Source of the DNA: an uncultured Microbacterium sp.
GTDB lineage: Bacteria; Actinomycetota; Actinomycetes; Actinomycetales; Microbacteriaceae
Reading direction: 5' to 3'
DNA length: 64,000 bases
Assembly (NCBI RefSeq): GCF_900078385.1
Contig: NZ_FLQR01000011.1
Coordinates: 1-64,000, forward strand
The notes beneath the pieces are model-generated. The model saw only the letters and a program-made list of their open reading frames with translations, searched no databases and had not been told where the DNA came from. The position numbers and the translations under genes are program-made. Shown here piece by piece: positions 8,270 to 16,678 of this stretch (positions are counted from its first letter, which is position 1; every line of letters starts with the position of its first letter).

Positions 8270-9154
8270 ATGCCCGAATCGAGGACGGCCGAACGGCTTC
8301 CCGCCCTGCTCATCGTCTGCGCGCTCGCCCTGGCATGCGTCGTGGTCATCATGACGGGGGTGACACCCACGAAGATCACCGCGCAGGAACTGTGGGGCTC
8401 GGCCCGGACGCCCGGCGAGCGGGCGTTCATCGCGAGTCACCGGGGCGGGGCGGAGTCCGCGCCGGAGAACACGCTCCCCGCCGTGGCCGCCGCGCTCGCC
8501 GCCGGCTTCGAGTACGTCGAGGTCGATCTCGCCCTCACGGCCGACGGTCAGGCCGTCCTCATGCACGACGCCGCAGTGGACCGCACGACCGACGGGCACG
8601 GACTGCTCGCCCGGATGACGCTGGCCGACGTGCGGGCGCTGGATGCGGGATCCTGGTACGCGGCCCGCTACGTCGGCACCCGGGTTCCGACGGCGGGGGA
8701 GTTCCTCGATCTCCTCGCCGAGCGGGACGGCCGCGCCCTGCTCGACCTCAAGGGCACGTGGACGCCCGCTGCCGCTGCCGCCCTCGCCGACGCCGTCACC
8801 GCCCGGGGCCTCGAGCGCCGCGTCGTGGCCTCGAGCTTCGACGCACGGACCCTCGCCCTCGTCGCCGCCCGCTCGGATGCCATCCCTCGGATGGCGATCC
8901 TCCGCACGCTTCCCTCGGATGTCGTGCGGGCGATCCGGCAGGTCGACGTCCGCGGGATCGTCGTGGACCGCGCAGCGATCGCCGCGCGCCCCGAGATCGT
9001 CGAGGAGCTGCACGCCGCCGACCTCCGCGTCGTCGTCTACACCCTCAACAGCGATCGGCACTGGGATGCCGCGGCGCAGTGGGGCGTGGATGGGATCGTC
9101 ACCGACGATCCCGGGGCGCTCGCGGTCTGGCAGCGCGGGCTCGCGATGGACTGA
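8270..9154 (+). CDS. Membrane-anchored glycerophosphodiester phosphodiesterase
   Basis: Hydrolyses glycerophosphodiesters to glycerol-3-phosphate and an alcohol. The 294-residue protein has one N-terminal hydrophobic segment (about 10-32), which should anchor it outside the membrane. The GDPD domain shows SHRGGAESAPENTLPA (catalytic His near 57 and the Glu/Asn pair), VEVDLALTADGQAVLMHD (metal-binding Glu/Asp and second catalytic His), and the C-terminal VDGIVTDDP. A GAAGGAC ribosome binding site precedes the ATG. A tandem GGTAACGG site upstream suggests two-component control. Confidence 0.88.
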   Translation: MPESRTAERLPALLIVCALALACVVVIMTGVTPTKITAQELWGSARTPGERAFIASHRGGAESAPENTLPAVAAALAAGFEYVEVDLALTADGQAVLMHDAAVDRTTDGHGLLARMTLADVRALDAGSWYAARYVGTRVPTAGEFLDLLAERDGRALLDLKGTWTPAAAAALADAVTARGLERRVVASSFDARTLALVAARSDAIPRMAILRTLPSDVVRAIRQVDVRGIVVDRAAIAARPEIVEELHAADLRVVVYTLNSDRHWDAAAQWGVDGIVTDDPGALAVWQRGLAMD

Positions 9155-9157
9155 GGA

Positions 9158-9174
9158 ATACCCCCGGGGGGTAT
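9158..9174 (+). promoter_or_regulatory. CsoR-like copper operator
   Basis: ATACCCCC-G-GGGGGTAT, a perfect 8+1+8 palindrome just after the GDPD stop and 38 nt before copZ. CsoR operators in actinobacteria are ATACCC...GGGTAT palindromes of this kind. Inference: copper-responsive repression of copZ-copA. No csoR gene is visible in the window. Confidence 0.75.
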
Positions 9175-9211
9175 CCTGTTGTTGCACGTGAACGCAACAC
9201 GAGGAGTCCCC

Positions 9212-9424
9212 ATGAGCATTCAGGCCTACGCCGTCGAAGGAATGACCTGCGGCCACTGCGCCGCCGCCGTCACCCGTGAGGTGAGCGCCGTGGCCGGCGT
9301 ATCCGAGGTCGCCGTGGACGTCGCCGCGAAGACCGTGACGGTCACCGCGGACAGCGCGCCCGCAGACGAGGCCATCGCCGCCGCCGTCGCCGAGGCCGGC
9401 TACAGCCTCACCGGCCGCCGCTGA
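9212..9424 (+). CDS. copZ: CopZ-type heavy-metal-associated copper chaperone
   Basis: A 70-residue HMA-domain protein that should bind Cu(I) and pass it to the following ATPase. The MTCGHC motif places the ligands at Cys13 and Cys16. The start chosen is ATG 9212, with GAGGAG at 9201-9206; the longer frame upstream would add unrelated residues. The stop overlaps the ATPase start by one base (TGATG). Confidence 0.9.
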   Translation: MSIQAYAVEGMTCGHCAAAVTREVSAVAGVSEVAVDVAAKTVTVTADSAPADEAIAAAVAEAGYSLTGRR

Positions 9425-11678
9425 TGTCCGCGGCACCGGACGGTGCCGCCGTGCGCGACACCGTCCTCGACATCGAGGGCATGACATGCGCCAGCTGCGT
9501 CGCGCGCGTGGAGAAGCGGCTGCAGCAGGTCGACGGGGTGACGGCATCCGTCAACCTCGCGACCGAGACCGCCCGCGTGAGCTTCCCGCAGGGGGTCGAT
9601 CCCGAGCGCCTCGTCGCCGCCGTCCGGGAGGCCGGCTACGACGCCTCCCTGCGCACGCCGCGCATGGACCACACCGCCGACCACACCGCCCACCACGACG
9701 ACGGCGGTCACGTGCACGATGTCGCCGACCGTCCCGGGTCGACGCCGCTGCGCACCCGCCTGCTCGTCAGCCTCGCCCTCGCCGTCCCCGTCGTCGCGTT
9801 CGGCATGGTCCCGGCATGGCAGTTCCCCGGCTGGCAGTGGGTGTCGCTCGTCCTGACGGCGCCCATCGTCCTGTGGGGCGGCTGGCCGTTCCACCGCGCC
9901 ACGATCGCGAATGCGCGCCACGGCGCCATGACGATGGACACCCTGATCACGCTCGGCACGATGGCCGCCTTCGGCTGGAGCGTGTGGGCCCTGCTCTTCG
10001 GGTCGGCGGGCCGGATCGGCCTCATGCACGAGGTCGTCCTGTTCGGCCCCGTGCACGACGCCACGGCGCTCGTCTACTTCGAGGTCGCAGCCGCCGTCAC
10101 CGTCTTCCTCCTCCTGGGGCGCTTCATCGAGCAGCGCTCGAAGGGGCGCGCCGGCGCGGCCCTGCAGGCGCTGCTCCAGCTCGCGGCGAAGGATGTCGAG
10201 CTGGCGGACGGCACGCGCGTGCCGGTCGAGCGGCTCCGCGTCGGCGACGTCTTCGTCGTGCGCCCCGGCGAAAAGGTGGCGACCGACGGCATCGTGCGCG
10301 ACGGGCGCGCCTCGGTCGACGAGAGCATGATGACCGGCGAGTCCGTCCCGGTCGACGTGAGTGCCGGGGATGCGGTGACCGGCGGCACGCTCGCCGCCGA
10401 CGGTCGACTGCTCGTCGAGGCGACGAGCGTCGGCGACGACACCCGCCTCGCGCACCTGGCGCGCCTCGTCGAGGAGGCGCAGGCCGGGAAGAGCCGCGTG
10501 CAGCGGCTCGCCGACCGCATCTCCGCGGTCTTCGTCCCGATCGTGATCGCGCTCGCCGTGCTCACGCTCGTCGGCTGGATCGTGGCCGGGGAGCCCCTGG
10601 CCGCCGGCTTCACCGCCGCCGTCGCCGTCCTCATCATCGCGTGCCCGTGCGCGCTCGGGCTCGCGACCCCCATCGCGATCCTCGTCGGCACCGGCCGCGG
10701 CGCCCAGCTGGGCGTCCTCATCACCGGCCCGGAGGCCCTCGAGAGCGCCGAGCGCATCGACACGATCGTGCTCGACAAGACGGGAACCATCACGGAGGGA
10801 CGGATGACCGTCGTCGCCGTCACCCGGATCGACGACGCCGCGACCGCCGACATCGAGCGGCTCGTGGGCTCGCTCGAGCACGCGTCCGAGCACCCGATCG
10901 CCCGCGCGCTCGCGAGCCTCACGCCCGCGCACCTGCCCGTCGCGGACTTCGCGGGCCTCGCCGGCCGCGGCGTGACCGGCACCGTCGACGGGCACGACGT
11001 GTTCGCCGGTCGGGCGGCCTTCGCGGCCGAGCAGTCCGGCGCGCTCCCGGATGCCGCCCGCGCCGCCGTCGAGCGGATCGAGACCGACGGCGCGACCGCC
11101 TCGTCGCCGGGTGGGACGGCCGCGTCCGTGGCGTGCTCGCGGTCGCCGACACGGTCCGCGCCGACAGCGCCGAGACGGTGGGGGCGCTGAAGCGCCTCGG
11201 CCTCGAGGTCGTCCTGCTCACCGGCGACAACGCCGGCGCCGCCCGCGCGGCCGCCGACGCGGTCGGTGTCGACCGCGTCATCGCAGGGGTCCTCCCGGAG
11301 GGCAAGGTCGACGAGATCGCGCGTCTGCGTGCCGACGGTCATCGGGTCGCGATGGTCGGCGACGGCGTCAACGACGCCGCGGCCCTCGCCACCGCCGACC
11401 TCGGGATCGCGATGGGCGGCGGCACGGATGCCGCCATGCACGCGAGCGACATCGCCCTCGCCGGTCACGGCATCGCGCCCGTGGTCACCGCGATCCGGCT
11501 CAGCCGCCGCACGATGCGCGTCATCCGCGGCAACCTGTTCTGGGCGTTCGCATACAACGTCGCCGCCCTGCCGCTGGCCGCGCTGGGCCTGCTGAACCCG
11601 ATGATCGCCGGGGCCGCCATGGCGTTCTCGAGCGTGTTCGTCGTGCTCAACAGCCTGCGGCTGCGCACGGCACCGTGA
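9424..11678 (+). pseudogene. copA: Copper-exporting P1B-type ATPase, frameshifted
   Basis: The gene encodes a full-length-style CopA split by a frameshift. Frame one (9424-11190) carries an HMA domain (MTCASC, Cys22/Cys25), a His-rich linker (about 81-99), TGES, the transmembrane CPC motif (about 407) and the phosphorylated Asp in DKTGT (about 451). Near base 11100 the protein similarity jumps to the frame ending at 11678, which holds LTGDN, GDGVNDAAAL and the last two membrane helices. One missing C in the gcctcgtcgcc stretch (about 11098-11108) explains it: restoring it gives a continuous 751-residue protein. It is either a real inactivating mutation or a sequencing/assembly error. The GDGVND half has no own start. 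Confidence 0.85.
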
Positions 11679-11863
11679 CGAGGCGCTAGACTTTCCGCGA
11701 GGACCGCATCCCGCCGTCGCCGCAGCTCGCAGAAGCGAGTACCCGCAGCCGGGAGGATCGGGCCCCACGCATTCCCGCCGCCGCTTCGCGGCGACTCCGT
11801 TCGACCGGCCGCACGATCGCCGGCACTGCCGGCTCTGCGCCGGCTCTCACGCTCAGGAGGAGC
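11679..11863. other. Leader region before the SNF2 gene
   Basis: 185 nt without a gene. It holds a TAGACT box at about 11689-11694 and a GC-rich stem CGCCGC-TTC-GCGGCG near 11780. Repeated GCCGGC pieces (about 11820-11850) could fold into a 5' leader. A GGAGG ribosome binding site ends the region. Confidence 0.4.
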
Positions 11864-14020
11864 ATGCCGACCACGGCATCCACCGCTCGCAAGTCGTCGT
11901 CCCGGCGTCGTTCGGGCTCATCGGCCCGCCGCGACGACGACGCGCCGCTCATCCCGATCCTCGCCCGCAAGGTGCGCGAGGTCGAGGCGAAGGCCCAGCG
12001 CGGCAAGCTCGGCCCCACCAACCGCGTCAAGTTCCAGGTCATCGCGTTCCTCGTCCGCGAGGAGCGGGCCCGGGTCAAGGCCGACGACGTCGTGCCGGCC
12101 GCCGCGCGCGCCGAGCTGCTGAAGCGCCTCGACGGCGTCGCGACGATCCTCGCCAAGACCGCTGCGCGCGACACCTCTCTCATACAGCTGCTCGAAGTCG
12201 ACCAGGCGACCTCGCCGGTCGCGCGCCGCATGCGCCGCGACTGGCTGCTCGAGTCGGGCGCCGAACTGCCCGAGGACGAGCTCATCATCACCGACGCCGC
12301 CCCCGCGCAGACGCCTGTCGTTCCGGCGGCGCTCGCCGAGCGGCAGGTCATCCCGCCGCAGATCGACGCGCGACGCGAGTCGAACCCGTTCCTCGCGCCC
12401 GACGTCAGCCTGCGGACCCCCGCCTCCACCCCCCGCCGCCGACTCGACGGCTGGGAGCTGATGGGCCCGCTGTACAAGGCGTTCGAGACCGGCGCCGGCG
12501 GCGGCGCCGCGTCGATGGAGCTGCCCGAGGTCCCCGAGTTCGACCGCCTCTCGCCCAAGGGCCTCGAGGTCATGCCGCACCAGTCGCGCTTCCTCGAAGC
12601 CGTGCGCGCAGGTCACCGCTCCTTCCTCCTCGCCGACGAGCCGGGCCTCGGCAAGACGGCGGAGTCCGTGCTCGCGGCATCCGTCGCGAACTCGTATCCG
12701 CTGCTCGCGGTCGTCCCCAACGTCGTGAAGATGAACTGGGCCCGCGAGGTGGAGCGGTGGACGCCGCAGCGCCGCGCCACCGTCATCCACGGCGACGGCG
12801 GCCAGGTGGACGCGTTCGCCGATGTCTTCATCGTCAACTACGAAGTGCTCGACCGGCACCTGGCCTGGCTCGCCTCGCTGGGCCTGAAGGGCATGGTCGT
12901 CGACGAGGCGCACTTCATCAAGAACCTGTCCTCGCAGCGCTCGCAGAACGTGCTCGGTCTTGCGACCCGCATCCGCGAGCAGGTGCGCAACCCGCTCATG
13001 CTCGCCCTCACCGGCACGCCGCTCATCAACGACGTCGAGGACTTCGACGCGATCTGGCGCTTCCTCGGGTGGACCAACGGCGAGAAGCCCGGCCCCGCCC
13101 TCATGGAGAAGCTCGACGCGACCGGGCTCACCCCGGCCGACAAGTCGTTCTACCCGGAGGCCCGCGACGCCGTCATCTCGATGGGCATCGTGCGGCGAAA
13201 GAAGAAGGACGTCGCCGCCGACCTCCCGGACAAGCTCATTGCCGACCTCCCCGTCGAGCTGGACGACGAGTTCGGTCGCTCGATCCGCGAGGCGGAGCGT
13301 GAGCTCGGTCAGCGCCTCGCGGCGAAGTACCGCCGCATCATCGAGGCGCGCGGCGACCGCGTGTTCCTCGGCGAGTTCGACGAGGACATCGTGCGCCTCG
13401 TCGCGCACGGCGAACTCGAGGAGGCCAAAGCCGCCGGCTCCGGCTCGGAGAACGTCTTCACCATGGTGCGCCGGATCGGCCAGGCCAAGGCGCTGCTCGC
13501 GGCGGACTACACCGTGCAGCTGCAGCGCTCGGTGGGCAAGGTCGTCTTCTTCGCGAAGCACATCGACGTCATGGATGCCGCGGAGGACCTCTTCGCCGCC
13601 GCGGGGCTGCGCACCGTCTCGATCCGCGGCGACCAGACGACCCCCGCGCGCCAGCAGGCCATCGACGCGTTCAATACCGACCCCGAGGTGGCCGTCGCGG
13701 TCTGCTCGCTGACCGCCGCCGGCGTCGGCCTGAACATGCAGGCCGCATCGAACGTCGTGCTCGCCGAGCTGTCCTGGACCGCCGCCGAGCAGACGCAGGC
13801 GATCGACCGCGTGCACCGCATCGGCCAGGACGAGCCGGTCACGGCGTGGCGGATCATCGCCGCGCACACGATCGACACCAAGATCGCCGAGCTCATCGAC
13901 TCCAAACAGGGACTCGCGGCGCGCGCGCTCGACGGGGAGGCCGTCGACCCGACCTCCAGCGACTCTGTGCAGCTGTCCGCGCTCATGCACCTGCTGCGCC
14001 AGGCGCTCGGCGGCGCCTGA
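11864..14020 (+). CDS. SNF2-family DEAD/DEAH helicase-like ATPase
   Basis: A 718-residue protein. The N-terminus is basic and disordered (RKSSSRRRSGSSARR), followed by ~200 residues of unrecognised, mostly helical sequence, then a SNF2 ATPase core. Motif I reads DEPGLGKT (about 258; Met is usual where Pro stands), motif II DEAH (about 347), motif III LTGTP, motif V around SLTAAGVGLNMQAA, and motif VI QAIDRVHRIGQ (about 645). The arrangement resembles the SMARCAL1/annealing-helicase type. The substrate and partner are unknown. No methylase or nuclease lies beside it, so a defence role is not supported. GGAGG precedes the ATG. Confidence 0.85.
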   Translation: MPTTASTARKSSSRRRSGSSARRDDDAPLIPILARKVREVEAKAQRGKLGPTNRVKFQVIAFLVREERARVKADDVVPAAARAELLKRLDGVATILAKTAARDTSLIQLLEVDQATSPVARRMRRDWLLESGAELPEDELIITDAAPAQTPVVPAALAERQVIPPQIDARRESNPFLAPDVSLRTPASTPRRRLDGWELMGPLYKAFETGAGGGAASMELPEVPEFDRLSPKGLEVMPHQSRFLEAVRAGHRSFLLADEPGLGKTAESVLAASVANSYPLLAVVPNVVKMNWAREVERWTPQRRATVIHGDGGQVDAFADVFIVNYEVLDRHLAWLASLGLKGMVVDEAHFIKNLSSQRSQNVLGLATRIREQVRNPLMLALTGTPLINDVEDFDAIWRFLGWTNGEKPGPALMEKLDATGLTPADKSFYPEARDAVISMGIVRRKKKDVAADLPDKLIADLPVELDDEFGRSIREAERELGQRLAAKYRRIIEARGDRVFLGEFDEDIVRLVAHGELEEAKAAGSGSENVFTMVRRIGQAKALLAADYTVQLQRSVGKVVFFAKHIDVMDAAEDLFAAAGLRTVSIRGDQTTPARQQAIDAFNTDPEVAVAVCSLTAAGVGLNMQAASNVVLAELSWTAAEQTQAIDRVHRIGQDEPVTAWRIIAAHTIDTKIAELIDSKQGLAARALDGEAVDPTSSDSVQLSALMHLLRQALGGA

Positions 14021-14039
14021 CCGACGTTTCCCGGCCGGG

Positions 14040-14063
14040 GGCCGTCGACGGTTATCGACGGCC
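14040..14063 (+). terminator. Terminator-like hairpin after the SNF2 gene
   Basis: A perfect 9-bp stem GGCCGTCGA/TCGACGGCC with a 6-nt loop and no T-run. Confidence 0.5.
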
Positions 14064-14152
14064 GGACCGGTGGCAACGCGGCATCCGGCGGCGATAGTGT
14101 CGAATCCAGGCAACGGAGCCGCAGCATCCCTGAAACCCCGAAGGATCTCTCC

Positions 14153-15181
14153 ATGAAGATCGGCATCCTCACCAGCGGCGGCGACTGCCCCGGCCTGAAC
14201 GCGGTCATCCGCGGCGTCGTGCTCAAGGGCACGACCAACTACAACATCGAGTTCGTCGGCATCCGCGACGGCTGGCGCGGAGTGGTCGACGGGGACTTCT
14301 TCCCGCTCACGCGCCACGAAGTGAAGGGCCTGTCGAAGGTCGGCGGGACGATCCTCGGCACGAGCCGCACCAACCCCTACGAGGGTCCGCGCGGCGGCGC
14401 CGAGAACATCGCCAAGACGCTCTACGGGCACCGCATCGACGGCATCATCGCGATCGGCGGCGAGGGCACCCTCGCCGCGGCGAACCGTCTCGCCAACGAC
14501 GGCATCAACGTGCTCGGCGTGCCGAAGACGATCGACAACGACCTGCGCGCGACGGACTACTCGTTCGGCTTCGACACGGCCGTCAACATCGCCACCGACG
14601 CGATGGACCGCCTCCGCACGACCGGCGACTCGCACCAGCGCTGCATGGTGGCCGAGGTCATGGGCCGGCACGTGGGCTGGATCGCGCTGCACGCGGGCGT
14701 CGCCGCCGGCGCGCACGTGATCTGCATCCCCGAGGTGCCCATGTCGATCGACGAGATCGTCGCGCAGGTGACGAAGGCCCATGACCGCGGCCGCGCGCCG
14801 CTCGTCGTCGTGTCCGAGGGCTTCACGATCACGGGCATGGACGAGGCGTACAGCGACAAGGGCCTCGACGCCTTCAACCGCCCCCGCCTCGGCGGCATCG
14901 GCGAGATCCTGGCGCCGGAGATCGAGCGCCGCACCGGCATCGAGACCCGTGCGACCGTCCTCGGCCACATCCAGCGCGGCGGTTCGCCGTCGGCGTTCGA
15001 CCGCGTCCTCGCGACCCGTCTCGGCCTGCACGCCGCCGACGCCATCATGGACGGCGCATGGGGCCAGATGGTGTCGCTGCGCGGTACCGACATCGTGCGC
15101 GTGTCGTTCGAGGACGCCCTGGGCGAGCTCAACAACGTCCCGCTCTACCGTTACGAGGAAGCCGCCGCGCTCTTCGGGTGA
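14153..15181 (+). CDS. pfkA: 6-phosphofructokinase
   Basis: Phosphorylates fructose-6-phosphate in glycolysis. The 342-residue protein starts KIGILTSGGDCPGLNAVIRG, has GGEGTLAAANRL for the phosphoryl donor, PKTIDNDL with the catalytic Asp, and the MGRHVGW segment. Gly follows Glu in GGEGT, as in ATP enzymes, while Lys precedes TIDND, as in PPi enzymes. That is the mixed pattern of actinobacterial group III PFKs, so donor use (ATP or PPi) cannot be settled here. A TAGTGT box lies at about 14095. Confidence 0.93.
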   Translation: MKIGILTSGGDCPGLNAVIRGVVLKGTTNYNIEFVGIRDGWRGVVDGDFFPLTRHEVKGLSKVGGTILGTSRTNPYEGPRGGAENIAKTLYGHRIDGIIAIGGEGTLAAANRLANDGINVLGVPKTIDNDLRATDYSFGFDTAVNIATDAMDRLRTTGDSHQRCMVAEVMGRHVGWIALHAGVAAGAHVICIPEVPMSIDEIVAQVTKAHDRGRAPLVVVSEGFTITGMDEAYSDKGLDAFNRPRLGGIGEILAPEIERRTGIETRATVLGHIQRGGSPSAFDRVLATRLGLHAADAIMDGAWGQMVSLRGTDIVRVSFEDALGELNNVPLYRYEEAAALFG

Positions 15182-15247
15182 GGTCGGCCTCGCGCGGGCG
15201 GCGGGCCTCCGGCATCCCGGTCGGCCGATGAACCGGCCCTTCCGTGG

Positions 15248-15366
15248 CGTGTCACGTCATTCGCGGGTGCGGACGCGTGGGGCCCACGCGAAGCGGGACG
15301 GGGTGACTGCGGGCGTCACGCAACGCGCGTGTCGGCCCTTCGGCCACCGGCAGGTTGTGTGACACG
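15248..15366 (+). repeat. Repeat A: 119-nt element flanking the AbiEi-like/nuclease gene (3' side)
   Basis: Bounded by CGTGTCAC (15248-15255) and GTGTGACACG (15357-15366), inverted ends. Inside are a perfect 17-nt palindrome CGCGTGGG-G-CCCACGCG (15274-15290), a GTGAC/GTCAC pair (15303-15307, 15315-15319) and a GGCC-CTTC-GGCC stem. The first ~27 nt closely match repeat B. Confidence 0.6.
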
Positions 15367-15449
15367 CGCCAGCTGTGACGGCGGCGGACCAGGCGTGGGA
15401 TGCGGTCACGCGACGGAAACGGAGCGGATGCGCGGCGCGGACGTCGAGG

Positions 15450-16409
15450 TCAGTCGAGGCCGGGCCGCCAGCCGGCGGCGACGAGGGCGTCCGTCACTTT
15501 GGCGAGCGCGCGTCGCGAGTCCGGCCGCAGGTGGTGGCTCAGGATCCGCACGTGGGTCCAGCCTTGGCCGCGGATGGCGTCCCACCGGTCGGCATCCTTC
15601 GCGAACTGCTGCTCGTCGAAGGCGTGCGTGCGGCCGTCGTGTTCCACGGCCACGCGGAAACGTGTGTACGCGAGGTCCAGCCGTGCGACGAAGCGACCGC
15701 GCTCGTCTCGCAGGTCGAGGTTGAGTGACGGTTCCGGCAGACCCGCTCGCCCGAGCAGCAGCCGCAGATGAGTCTCCTCGGCCGTCTCGGCGCCGACCCT
15801 GACCTCTGCGAGCGCCCGTGCGAGCAGATGCCCCCGCAGGTCTCCGGCCTCCACGATCTCGGCGCGAAGCTCCGCCGGCGTGACTATCCGACGCCGGGGG
15901 CACACGAGGTGGTCTGCGGCGGCGATCAGGTCGTCGAGCTCCCACGTCGACGCCGCCTGCCGCCATGTCCGCGCAGGGTGCTCGATCGGCAGGCCCCGCG
16001 CAGTGCCTCGGAAAGGCGCGCGCGCCTGCAGCCGATGCCCCGCTATGCCATCGCGGCGAGGCTGGCCCGCGGGACGACGAGCGGATACATGCAACTCCCA
16101 CGACGGATCCCGCAGGTACGGCAGGGGCACGCCGAGGAGGGCGAGCGCGGTGCCGTGGCTGAAGAACTGGTCAGGAGTCAGCGCGGGCGCGACCGCCGCG
16201 GCGCGCGCGAGCAGGTCGGCGCGAAGTCGTTCCTGACGGTTGACCACCGGAGTTGCGATGGTGGCCGAGCGGGGAACCCGCACCCCGCGCGTCGGTACGA
16301 GCAGGTCTCGCGCCCTCAACCGGGATGCGGTGACGCCACGCGCCATCGCATCGGAGACGCGAAACGGCCGCGCCTCAAGTTCCGGAGGAAGCGGTGTGAT
16401 CCTCGTCAT
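15450..16409 (-). CDS. Orphan AbiEi-like wHTH + DUF559/VSR-like nuclease-fold protein
   Basis: A 319-residue protein from ATG 16409. A GTG at 16511 would add 34 residues but lies inside repeat B. The N-terminal part (FRVSDAMARGVTASRLRARDL, then TRGVRVP) looks like the AbiEi antitoxin winged-helix domain. The C-terminal part shows LDLAY, VAVEHDGRTHAF and a basic helix with Asp/Arg. This is the D...ExDG..H pattern of DUF559/very-short-patch-repair-like PD-(D/E)XK folds. No AbiEii toxin partner is adjacent. It lies between convergent pfkA and co-directional ptrB, inside a repeat pair. Nuclease activity is inference. Confidence 0.6.
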   Translation of the reverse strand: MTRITPLPPELEARPFRVSDAMARGVTASRLRARDLLVPTRGVRVPRSATIATPVVNRQERLRADLLARAAAVAPALTPDQFFSHGTALALLGVPLPYLRDPSWELHVSARRPAGQPRRDGIAGHRLQARAPFRGTARGLPIEHPARTWRQAASTWELDDLIAAADHLVCPRRRIVTPAELRAEIVEAGDLRGHLLARALAEVRVGAETAEETHLRLLLGRAGLPEPSLNLDLRDERGRFVARLDLAYTRFRVAVEHDGRTHAFDEQQFAKDADRWDAIRGQGWTHVRILSHHLRPDSRRALAKVTDALVAAGWRPGLD

Positions 16410-16503
16410 CCGCCCAGTGGACCGCGGAACGGCCGCGAGCTGTTCAGCGCTGAGCAGATCCGTACGCGCCCGGGCGTTCCCGGTTTGTGGGGAGGAGGCG
16501 CCG

Positions 16504-16621
16504 CGTGTCACAGCTCATGCGGGTGCGGCGGTGCTTCGCGGCGCCTTCTGTGACATACCTGTCTGGAATGTCACACGAGACGCGGGTCGACGCGACAGAA
16601 ACCCGCGCAACGTGTGACACG
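16504..16621 (+). repeat. Repeat B: 118-nt element flanking the AbiEi-like/nuclease gene (5' side)
   Basis: Bounded by CGTGTCAC (16504-16511) and GTGTGACACG (16612-16621), as in repeat A. Internal TGTGACA/TGTCACA (16549-16555, 16569-16575) and CGCGGGT/ACCCGCG (16581-16587, 16601-16607) form nested hairpins. It covers the promoter side of the gene. Confidence 0.6.
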
Positions 16622-16678
16622 GCGGACAGGCGGGCGCGCGCGGGGCGCGACCGCGCGGGACGCGCGCGCGCCACCTCC

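Noticed and set aside
11095..11110. Programmed -1 frameshift in copA
   Set aside because: No X-XXY-YYZ slippery site or suitable downstream fold is evident, and the position (nucleotide-binding domain) is unlike the known E. coli copA event.
11864..14020. SNF2 gene as part of a DISARM- or BREX-like defence island
   Set aside because: Neighbours are copA, pfkA and housekeeping genes; no methylase, PLD or other defence genes are nearby.
11918..15031. 1037-residue open frame on the minus strand across the SNF2 and pfkA genes
   Set aside because: A GC-rich antisense shadow of two well-supported genes; its composition is charged and low-complexity.
15450..16409. AbiE toxin-antitoxin pair
   Set aside because: Only the AbiEi-like domain is present; no AbiEii nucleotidyltransferase gene is adjacent here or at 51928.
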